A stretch of DNA of 39,169 bases from the IMG/VR virus record IMGVR_UViG_3300027759_005402, positions 1-39,169 of that record; one strand, 5' to 3'. The stretch comes from a virus. Shown here in pieces: positions 33,241 to 37,755 of the stretch (position 1 is its first letter; the number at the start of each line of letters is the position of its first letter). The notes below the pieces were generated by a model. That model saw only the letters and a program-made list of their open reading frames with translations, made no database searches and was not told the origin of the DNA. Position numbers and translations under genes: made by a program.

Positions 33241-33459
33241 CTACCTTATAAAATTATTTAGATGGAAGGTTAGCGGCGTCTTTTTTAATCTATTATTCAA
33301 TACGAAGACTGCCATTCGATGATACTCTTTCCGCTCGGGATTATACTGAACATATATTTCATTATATAACTCAACGATTAGTCTCTCAAGTGCTTTAGTA
33401 GTCAATTTAATCAATCTTCGCCTTTCTGAATAATAGATTTCTCTATCATTAAGATTCAT
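33241..33459 (-). CDS. Early-cassette protein, 72 aa
   Basis: A 72-residue basic helical protein of unknown function (SERRRLIKLTTKALERLIVE, then YNPERKEYHRMAVFVLNNRL). Its start overlaps the end of the 85-residue gene by 11 bases, so the two are translationally coupled. High Arg/Lys content would suit nucleic-acid binding. Confidence 0.65.
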   Translation of the reverse strand: MNLNDREIYYSERRRLIKLTTKALERLIVELYNEIYVQYNPERKEYHRMAVFVLNNRLKKTPLTFHLNNFIR

Positions 33460-33706
33460 ATGCTGCTTTTACAAATGCTGGGAATGAAAATGGATTTGTT
33501 ACCTCGTCGTTAAAGCCCATTGATTCGCAAAATACTTCTAAGTCGTTTAGAGTATCAATATTTTGAATATCTTTTAAATGAGATTTAAACTCTAAATAAA
33601 ATTCTTGATAATCAACTCCCGACTCGTCTGTATTCATATCTCGATACATCTCAAATGTCATTTCGATTAATTGACCTTTGATAGCTAATAATTTGTTTTG
33701 TAACAT
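33449..33706 (-). CDS. Early-cassette protein, 85 aa
   Basis: An 85-residue acidic helical protein of unknown function (MLQNKLLAIKGQLIEMTFEM, then YQEFYLEFKSHLKDIQNIDT, then DEVTNPFSFPAFVKAAYES). It leads a two-gene unit with the 72-residue gene, driven by the hairpin-bearing promoter at 33728-33758. Confidence 0.7.
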   Translation of the reverse strand: MLQNKLLAIKGQLIEMTFEMYRDMNTDESGVDYQEFYLEFKSHLKDIQNIDTLNDLEVFCESMGFNDEVTNPFSFPAFVKAAYES

Positions 33707-33727
33707 AACTTTGATTTTTAATTTACA

Positions 33728-33758
33728 TAAAGTTAGGGGTTATATTTCAAACCCCCAA
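33728..33758 (-). promoter_or_regulatory. Promoter with nested terminator hairpin (85-aa gene)
   Basis: TTG, 20 bases, TAACTTTA. Hairpin GGGGTT-TGAAATAT-AACCCC. It differs from the copy at 35082-35112 by a compensated base pair (G-C here, A-T there). Confidence 0.9.
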
Positions 33759-33770
33759 CTAATTTTTTTA

Positions 33771-34049
33771 CTATCCAAAAGTTGTAAAATATCTTTCCAA
33801 AACATTTTTAATTGTCTTTTGAATTTCTCCATAATCCAAAGTAACACCTTCTAAAGTAACTTCGTTTGAATACATTTCCAATTCATAGTTCTCAATTAAA
33901 TCTCTCCCCAAGTCATTAATTTCACTTCCAATTTGATCTACAATTTCGTCAAAATGATTAGATTCAATTTGAATCTTTTCTTCTTCTTTTAACTCATTTG
34001 TTTGGTCAAACAATTGACTAGCCAATTCCAAGAATTTTTCTTTTTTCAT
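33771..34049 (-). CDS. Early-cassette protein, 92 aa
   Basis: A 92-residue acidic protein of unknown function with a helical first half (FLELASQLFDQTNELKEEEK) and a second half containing LEGVTLDYGEIQKTIKNVLE. The high Glu content is typical of the small acidic proteins of this cassette. It has its own promoter, and its transcript should end in the hairpin at 33734-33756. Confidence 0.7.
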   Translation of the reverse strand: MKKEKFLELASQLFDQTNELKEEEKIQIESNHFDEIVDQIGSEINDLGRDLIENYELEMYSNEVTLEGVTLDYGEIQKTIKNVLERYFTTFG

Positions 34050-34078
34050 AACTTTAATTTTTAATTTTTGATTATACC

Positions 34079-34109
34079 TAAAGGTAGATAATATTTTTCA
34101 TACTTCCAA
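34079..34109 (-). promoter_or_regulatory. Bacteroidota-type promoter for 92-aa gene
   Basis: TTG, 20 bases, TACCTTTA, followed by GGTATAATCAAAAATTAAA and the ATG at 34049. Confidence 0.85.
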
Positions 34110-34117
34110 CTTTATTT

Positions 34118-34306
34118 TTAATCTTCTTCCTCTTCATCCATTTCTAATTCTGGGTCTGCAACTTCTGCAATTAACTGACATAATTCAATTAATTCTTTTC
34201 TTGCCGCTATTTCCGTTCTAGACAAATCAGTTTCGTCTATGTTACGATAGCAATCTCTTAAATCACTTAAGGTGTTTTCGAATCTGCAATAAGACATGTT
34301 AGCCAT
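34118..34306 (-). CDS. MSYCRFENT-type small phage protein, 62 aa
   Basis: A 62-residue acidic protein whose start, MANMSYCRFENTLSDLRDCY, is a pattern I recognise in many uncharacterised small phage proteins (SYCRF-x-NT-x-x-DL-x-D-C). The rest is a helix ending in a run of acidic residues (PELEMDEEEED). Function unknown. The first ATG (34306) directly follows the leader; the internal one (34297) is possible. Confidence 0.75.
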   Translation of the reverse strand: MANMSYCRFENTLSDLRDCYRNIDETDLSRTEIAARKELIELCQLIAEVADPELEMDEEEED

Positions 34307-34329
34307 AATTTTTGATTTTTGATTATACC

Positions 34330-34360
34330 TAAAGGTAGGTAATATAATTCATACTTCCAA
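34330..34360 (-). promoter_or_regulatory. Bacteroidota-type promoter for 62-aa gene
   Basis: TTG, 20 bases, TACCTTTA; the TTG abuts the TAG stop of the preceding 76-residue gene. Confidence 0.85.
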
Positions 34361-34591
34361 CTATCCCTCAAAAAATAAATAACTATATTCTTCAAAGTCT
34401 AGTCCTATTTTATTCCCATACCCTATAATCCTTTTCATATCAAAATCACCAAGCCCATTTTTTAAATTCCATAGCTTTATTAAAGCTTCCTGGAAAGCTA
34501 ATCCTAAATTAGTTTCATGAGTGTCATGGTAATGAATGGTTGATTTAGCAGCTTCATATCTGTCAAATCTAATTAATGTAAATCTTGGCAT
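34361..34591 (-). CDS. Early-cassette protein, 76 aa
   Basis: A 76-residue protein of unknown function: MPRFTLIRFDRYEAAKSTIH at the N-terminus, then ETNLGLAFQEALIKLWNLKN and a C-terminus ending EEYSYLFFEG. It is probably a small alpha/beta protein. It has its own promoter, which overlaps the stop of the preceding gene. Confidence 0.7.
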   Translation of the reverse strand: MPRFTLIRFDRYEAAKSTIHYHDTHETNLGLAFQEALIKLWNLKNGLGDFDMKRIIGYGNKIGLDFEEYSYLFFEG

Positions 34592-34611
34592 AACTTTTAT
34601 TTTCGATTTTA

Positions 34612-34821
34612 CTAAAGGTAGGTAATTACTTTGTTATAAGCAACTTTATTTTCATCAAATAGAATATCATCTACCTTTATTAACTCTCCAATCCTCCATT
34701 GATTGCGGCCGGTCATATACCTCTCCTCTATATTATTTACATTATAGATTTCTGTAATATCAATATCGATTCTACCACTCTCATCTTTTATTGGAGTACA
34801 TTTGAATAATGTTTGTGACAT
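34612..34821 (-). CDS. Early-cassette protein, 69 aa
   Basis: A 69-residue protein of unknown function (MSQTLFKCTPIKDESGRIDI, then NIEERYMTGRNQWRIGELIK, then a beta-like end). Composition suggests a small beta-barrel. It lies 5 bases after the 77-residue gene and has no promoter of its own, so the two are cotranscribed. Its 3' codons contain the promoter of the next gene. Confidence 0.7.
   Translation of the reverse strand: MSQTLFKCTPIKDESGRIDIDITEIYNVNNIEERYMTGRNQWRIGELIKVDDILFDENKVAYNKVITYL
34613..34643 (-). promoter_or_regulatory. Bacteroidota-type promoter for 76-aa gene
   Basis: TTG, 20 bases, TACCTTTA. The whole promoter lies within the last codons of the 69-residue gene ending at 34612, a second case of promoter within coding DNA. 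Confidence 0.8.
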
Positions 34822-34826
34822 ATGCT

Positions 34827-35060
34827 TTAATTAAATAATTCAAAATCTTCTAACTCATATTCTAGAAAGTCTATAATCTTCTTTCTTAGTTTCTCATCTC
34901 CAATTTCATCTTCTTCCACATCCCCATTTTCATCTATCTTTCTAATTTCGTAATTAGTACAATTTATATCTTCTTTAATATAAATGTCATAACTCTTACC
35001 ATTATGTCTAACAACTGTAGTAATAGTTCTATAGAGGACTGGCTTGTCTACTATCTTCAT
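34827..35060 (-). CDS. Early-cassette protein, 77 aa
   Basis: A 77-residue acidic protein of unknown function: beta-like N-terminus (PVLYRTITTVVRHNGKSYDI), then a strongly acidic part (RKIDENGDVEEDEIGDEKLR) and an acidic helix to the end. Small, acidic early phage proteins are often inhibitors of host enzymes, but nothing specific shows that here. It heads a two-gene unit. Confidence 0.7.
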   Translation of the reverse strand: MKIVDKPVLYRTITTVVRHNGKSYDIYIKEDINCTNYEIRKIDENGDVEEDEIGDEKLRKKIIDFLEYELEDFELFN

Positions 35061-35081
35061 AACTTTGATTTTTAATTTACA

Positions 35082-35112
35082 TAAAGTTAGGAGTTATATT
35101 TCAAACTCCCAA
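35082..35112 (-). promoter_or_regulatory. Promoter with nested terminator hairpin (77-aa gene)
   Basis: TTG, 20 bases, TAACTTTA with spacer hairpin GGAGTT-TGAAATAT-AACTCC. A 39-base stretch (35077-35115) is identical to plus-strand 36882-36920, in opposite orientation. Confidence 0.9.
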
Positions 35113-35124
35113 CTATTTTATTTA

Positions 35125-35421
35125 CTATTCATAATCTGTACATTCTCCTGAGATGTTAAATACAACTCTAGGTTTGTAGTCTTTAATAGACTCCTCTAGT
35201 TCTTTAATCTCATCTTCATCCATATCATCTCTATCACTATAACCAGTCTCTTTTATTAACTGTTCCTCAATCTCATCATCTTCTAAATCTTCAACATCAA
35301 TATTCCAATCACCATTACTACAACTATCGAAACTTCTTCCTGATTCAATACCACAAGTAAATACCATTTCTTGTTCAGGGTTAAACTTTTGTAACTCCTG
35401 GATTAATTCTTTTACTAACAT
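35125..35421 (-). CDS. Acidic early-cassette protein, 98 aa
   Basis: A 98-residue, very acidic protein. The N-terminus MLVKELIQELQKFNPEQEMV resembles small phage proteins with an L-x-x-L-x-x-x-N/D-P-x-x-E/D-V motif; then a Ser/Asp-rich loop, an acidic helix (VEDLEDDEIEEQLIKETGYS, DEDEIKELEESIKDYKPRVV) and a final strand. Coding-strand C is rare here (about 7 percent of bases by eye), the first step of a decline that reaches zero two genes further upstream. Confidence 0.7.
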   Translation of the reverse strand: MLVKELIQELQKFNPEQEMVFTCGIESGRSFDSCSNGDWNIDVEDLEDDEIEEQLIKETGYSDRDDMDEDEIKELEESIKDYKPRVVFNISGECTDYE

Positions 35422-35443
35422 AACTTTTATTTTTTGATTTTAC

Positions 35444-35474
35444 TAAAGATAGATACTATTACTAAGACTTCCAA
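35444..35474 (-). promoter_or_regulatory. Bacteroidota-type promoter for 98-aa gene
   Basis: TTG, 20 bases, TATCTTTA. The TTG abuts the TAG stop of the 84-residue gene. Confidence 0.85.
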
Positions 35475-35729
35475 CTAATCCTCAAAGACAATTTCCTCTA
35501 AACTAATACTACAATAATCATCTCCCCTTTCACACATACAATCATTTATAATATTAACTTCTCCAAATCCAACTAAATACTCTAAATTACTTAATTCATA
35601 AATAACTTCATCTTCATCACTTTCTAATACATCTTTTACACCACACTTATTAAACCACTTTTTAACACCCTCTAAACTTTTAAAGAAGAGAGGTGAGTTG
35701 TTAATTACTAAACAATAATTTTTTTCCAT
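35475..35729 (-). CDS. Acidic Cys-rich early protein, 84 aa
   Basis: An 84-residue acidic protein of unknown function (MEKNYCLVINNSPLFFKSLE at the start, then NKCGVKDVLESDEDEVIYEL, then INDCMCERGDDYCSIS), with six Cys residues. The coding strand has only nine C in 255 bases, eight of them in a cluster near the start, and the protein has no Ala, His, Gln or Thr. It is the transition into the C-free block. The promoter hairpin upstream is one place where C is retained. Confidence 0.7.
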   Translation of the reverse strand: MEKNYCLVINNSPLFFKSLEGVKKWFNKCGVKDVLESDEDEVIYELSNLEYLVGFGEVNIINDCMCERGDDYCSISLEEIVFED

Positions 35730-35750
35730 GTTTTTAATTTTTGATTTGCA

Positions 35751-35781
35751 TAAAGATAAGGAAAGTATTTCTACTTTCCAA
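35751..35781 (-). promoter_or_regulatory. Promoter with nested GAAA terminator hairpin (84-aa gene)
   Basis: TTG, 20 bases, TATCTTTA. The spacer holds a perfect eight-base stem with GNRA loop: GGAAAGTA-GAAA-TACTTTCC. Its C residues mark the end of the C-free block. Confidence 0.9.
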
Positions 35782-35797
35782 ATCTTTTTTAATTATT

Positions 35798-36160
35798 TTA
35801 TACTAATTCTTTAATAATATTACTTTTAATATTACTACAACCATAATCTAAATTAATCTTATTCTTATTCTTCCAATCTAAAAACTTCTTACTTTCCATA
35901 TCAATATAATATTTACACTCTTCATCACCCAATCCCAAAAAATACTCTCCATCAATATCCTTATTCCAATCCCAATATCCTAATACTTCTTCTTTCTCTT
36001 CTTCACTTTCATATTCCCAATCCTCTAAACTTTCCTTATTCTCATTACTCTTAAATTCCAAATAATCTTCAATTACATCAAAACTCTTAATACTTACATC
36101 TTCAATTCCCCCTCTACTTCCAACATAAATTTCTAAATAATCTTTAAATACTTTTTTCAT
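35798..36160 (-). CDS. C-free early gene 2, acidic protein, 120 aa
   Basis: A 120-residue acidic protein of unknown function, MKKVFKDYLEIYVGSRGGIE at its N-terminus, with a Glu-rich middle (SLEDWEYESEEEKEEVLGYW) and a basic C-terminal part (SKKFLDWKNKNKINLDYGCS). The coding strand contains no cytosine at all, so Ala, Pro, His, Gln and Thr are absent, Ser is always AGT, Arg AGA or AGG and Leu TTA or TTG. Leader and promoter are also C-free. The charge suggests a nucleic-acid-mimic or host-enzyme inhibitor, which is speculation. Confidence 0.75.
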   Translation of the reverse strand: MKKVFKDYLEIYVGSRGGIEDVSIKSFDVIEDYLEFKSNENKESLEDWEYESEEEKEEVLGYWDWNKDIDGEYFLGLGDEECKYYIDMESKKFLDWKNKNKINLDYGCSNIKSNIIKELV

Positions 36161-36188
36161 AACTTTTATTTTTTAATTTTTAATTTAC

Positions 36189-36219
36189 TAAATATACATA
36201 CTTTTTTCCAATCTACCAA
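36189..36219 (-). promoter_or_regulatory. C-free variant promoter for 120-aa gene
   Basis: TTG, 20 bases, TATATTTA. The spacing is exact but the box and spacer contain no C, unlike most cassette promoters. Confidence 0.8.
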
Positions 36220-36220
36220 A

Positions 36221-36595
36221 TTAAATACCATATTTATTTTCTACTTCTTCTAATAAATCTAAATCAAATCTTCTATTAAAATACTCACTATCCTCCCTTA
36301 CAACCAAACAACTATTTAATTCATTACAAAAATTAATTTCAAATACTTCCTTATCTAAATCTCCTATTACAAATATATCTTCCCATTCCTTCTTATCACT
36401 CAACCACATACCCTTACCATCATTAATCATACCACTTACATAATCACACCACCCCTCTCCATCTCTATCATCCTCTATTTTACTCTCAATTAAACTCTCT
36501 AATACATCTCTACCATCTTTAAACTTCTCTACACTTATACCATTAATTTCCATCCCTCTACAATCACTCCAATAAACCAATTTAAATTTTTTCAT
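36221..36595 (-). CDS. C-free early gene 1, acidic protein, 124 aa
   Basis: A 124-residue acidic protein of unknown function, MKKFKLVYWSDCRGMEINGI at the start, then DDRDGEGWCDYVSGMINDGK and VFEINFCNELNSCLVVREDS. Like its neighbour it lacks Ala, Pro, His, Gln and Thr because its coding strand contains no cytosine. It is the first minus-strand gene of the cassette, transcribed divergently from the plus-strand unit at 36691. The frame is well formed with normal Gly, Trp, Cys and Asp content, which argues for a functional protein rather than a decayed gene. Confidence 0.75.
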   Translation of the reverse strand: MKKFKLVYWSDCRGMEINGISVEKFKDGRDVLESLIESKIEDDRDGEGWCDYVSGMINDGKGMWLSDKKEWEDIFVIGDLDKEVFEINFCNELNSCLVVREDSEYFNRRFDLDLLEEVENKYGI

Positions 36596-36617
36596 AACTT
36601 TTAATTTTTAATTTACA

Positions 36618-36648
36618 TAAAATTAATACTTTTATTCCATTCTACCAA
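36618..36648 (-). promoter_or_regulatory. C-free variant promoter for 124-aa gene
   Basis: TTG, 20 bases, TAATTTTA. The leader reads AAAAATTAAAAGTTATG where other genes have AAAAATCAAAGTTATG, i.e. T replaces C. Confidence 0.8.
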
Positions 36649-36690
36649 ATAATAATATATATAAATTTAAATTATTTTTATTAAATAAAG

Positions 36691-36721
36691 TTGGAAAGAT
36701 GGAAAGGATTCCCTATCTTTA
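36691..36721 (+). promoter_or_regulatory. Divergent plus-strand promoter (42-aa gene)
   Basis: TTG, 20 bases, TATCTTTA, followed by GGTATAATCAAAAATCAAAA and the ATG at 36744. Same design as the minus-strand set. Confidence 0.85.
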
Positions 36722-36743
36722 GGTATAATCAAAAATCAAAAAA

Positions 36744-36872
36744 ATGAAAACTTTCAAAATCCAAAAATCAAATTTATTTTCTACTATTACTCTAGAAAAT
36801 AAAACTTACATTTCTCTAAAAAATAATAAAAATTTTATAGTAGTAAATGGGATTAGTTATTACGAAATTTAA
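36744..36872 (+). CDS. Small early protein, 42 aa
   Basis: A 42-residue protein, MKTFKIQKSNLFSTITLENK followed by a second half containing TYISLKNNKNFIVVNGISYY. It is probably all-beta. It is supported by a full promoter and the standard leader immediately upstream, and by the next promoter starting 13 bases after its stop. It is one of the few plus-strand genes. Function unknown. Confidence 0.7.
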   Translation: MKTFKIQKSNLFSTITLENKTYISLKNNKNFIVVNGISYYEI

Positions 36873-36884
36873 TTAAAACTTTAG

Positions 36885-36915
36885 TTGGGAGTTTGAAATA
36901 TAACTCCTAACTTTA
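36885..36915 (+). promoter_or_regulatory. Plus-strand promoter with nested terminator hairpin
   Basis: TTG, 20 bases, TAACTTTA with hairpin GGAGTT-TGAAATAT-AACTCC. It is the plus-strand twin of the promoter at 35082-35112. No normal-sized gene follows directly. Confidence 0.85.
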
Positions 36916-36919
36916 TGTA

Positions 36920-36993
36920 ATCTCTCTAGAGATAGGCGCCCGATGAAAAGGGTGGAGAGATCGGAGGTAGCTTACACGGTAGTTTTTAAATGA
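36920..36993 (+). ncRNA. Candidate small structured RNA
   Basis: The promoter at 36885 is followed by about 75 bases without a standard leader. The segment can fold: ATCTCTC (36920-36926) pairs with GAGAGAT, and inside it CGCCC pairs with GGGTG around an eight-base loop GATGAAAA. A 16-codon reading frame (36943-36993, MKRVERSEVAYTVVFK) overlaps it and is an alternative explanation. Confidence 0.35.
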
Positions 36994-37012
36994 AATAAAT
37001 ATATAGGAAAGG

Positions 37013-37043
37013 TTGGAGGTCTGGAAGAATGTCCTTATATTAA
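37013..37043 (+). promoter_or_regulatory. Plus-strand promoter for 73-aa gene
   Basis: TTG, 20 bases, TATATTAA, 16 bases upstream of the ATG at 37060. Confidence 0.7.
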
Positions 37044-37059
37044 GGTCTAAATTAAGATA

Positions 37060-37281
37060 ATGAAAATTAAATCAACATTAGCTATTGTTGCAGAGGCAGT
37101 CTTTTCGGCTACCGATGTACAGACGGCCCGAACTCTCTTCTTGAGTCACGTATCAGGATCTGGTATTAAAGCGGAGGATAGAGCTAAGATGCTTACGGAG
37201 GTTTCTAAGATGACTAGCTTGAATCAGATTCATCGCTACACAGCAAATGCTTTATTGAAGTACGAAGGGCTAGGTCTCTAG
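37060..37281 (+). CDS. Small helical protein, 73 aa
   Basis: A 73-residue protein: MKIKSTLAIVAEAVFSATDV, then ARTLFLSHVSGSGIKAEDRA, then a helix ending ANALLKYEGLGL. The FLSHV-x-x-SGI-K-x-ED-x-x-K and LLKYEG-x-G-L/V elements resemble a family of short uncharacterised phage proteins seen in Bacteroidota phages, to my recollection. All-helical, no signal peptide. Base composition is more balanced than in the C-free genes across the divergent promoter. It is followed by an ACAAT/ATTGT stem within the direct repeat at 37285. Confidence 0.7.
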   Translation: MKIKSTLAIVAEAVFSATDVQTARTLFLSHVSGSGIKAEDRAKMLTEVSKMTSLNQIHRYTANALLKYEGLGL

Positions 37282-37284
37282 GTT

Positions 37285-37306
37285 ACAATTGCATTGTATT
37301 CTATGG
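37285..37306. repeat. Left direct repeat flanking the 107-aa gene
   Basis: A 22-base element (ACAATT..ATTGTATTCTA.GG) matching 37663-37684 at 19 of 22 positions in the same orientation. The mismatches are at positions 7, 8 and 20. Confidence 0.7.
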
Positions 37307-37318
37307 TACATATGGACA

Positions 37319-37642
37319 CTAAGATACCTGTATCTCTTGATTATATACCTCGCCAGCCTTATTAACTAGTTCGGCACGTCTCTTCTCGGCAGCCTCTTTG
37401 GACATACCCGCACCCTGTTGCTTGACAGTGAAATGCTCATCGTAGTCCTTACCGGCACCTTTAATGTCTTGGGCTAGAGCTTTAGCACCTCCTCCCACTG
37501 ACTTTGAATTAACATAGGTTCTAATTCCAGATAGGATATTATCCTCATTATAGCTGGATGATACCATGAAGTGTTTTCTACCATTTTTCGTATTCGTAAT
37601 CTCGAATACTGAATATCCTTTCGATCCTTCTTCTTTTAGCAT
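37319..37642 (-). CDS. Unknown protein, weak GIY-YIG-like layout, 107 aa
   Basis: A 107-residue protein, MLKEEGSKGYSVFEITNTKN, then GRKHFMVSSSYNEDNILSGI, a Gly-rich middle (SKSVGGGAKALAQDIKGAGK), and a helical end containing SKEAAEKRRAELVNKAGEVY. The FEITNTKNGRKHFMVSS stretch and the A-x-x-x-D-I-K-x-x-G-K-D-Y segment recall the order of elements in GIY-YIG nucleases, but Y-I-G itself is lost, so it could be a degenerate non-catalytic relative or unrelated. ATG at 37642 is chosen over a TTG at 37666. It has an early-type promoter and a TATTTATA motif, and is flanked by direct repeats. Confidence 0.65.
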   Translation of the reverse strand: MLKEEGSKGYSVFEITNTKNGRKHFMVSSSYNEDNILSGIRTYVNSKSVGGGAKALAQDIKGAGKDYDEHFTVKQQGAGMSKEAAEKRRAELVNKAGEVYNQEIQVS

Positions 37643-37662
37643 AGTGTCTTCTTTACGGGCAT

Positions 37663-37684
37663 ACAATTCAATTGTATTCTACGG
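37663..37684. repeat. Right direct repeat flanking the 107-aa gene
   Basis: Second copy of the 22-base element at 37285-37306. It also contains the near-perfect palindrome ATACAATT-C-AATTGTAT. Confidence 0.7.
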
Positions 37685-37685
37685 T

Positions 37686-37693
37686 TATAAATA
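37686..37693 (-). promoter_or_regulatory. Late-promoter-like motif CTATTTATA
   Basis: TATTTATA preceded by C, 43 bases upstream of the ATG at 37642 and between it and the early-type promoter, so this gene may be expressed in both phases. Confidence 0.4.
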
Positions 37694-37724
37694 GCTTGAG
37701 GCCAGGACCGACCAGCTGGTACTA

Positions 37725-37755
37725 TAAAGATACGAACTTTCTTTCAGGCCGACAA
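37725..37755 (-). promoter_or_regulatory. Bacteroidota-type promoter for 107-aa gene
   Basis: TTG, 20 bases, TATCTTTA, followed by a leader of about 80 bases to the ATG at 37642. Confidence 0.75.

Larger units (their letters stand above)
35766..36689. other. 924-base block without G on plus strand (C-free coding strand)
   Basis: Reading every line from 35766 to 36689, the plus strand holds only A, C and T. The block covers two complete genes, two promoters, two leaders and the intergenic DNA, and ends at a promoter hairpin on one side and at a divergent promoter on the other. Confidence 0.95.

Noticed and set aside
30390-33460. Shine-Dalgarno sites upstream of early genes
   Set aside because: Leaders are A-rich (AATCAAAGTTATG type) with no consistent GGAGG-like element, as is usual in Bacteroidota.
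36943-36993. 16-codon plus-strand frame MKRVERSEVAYTVVFK
   Set aside because: It lacks the standard leader and lies in a foldable segment; too short to call a gene without further support. Mentioned under the candidate RNA.
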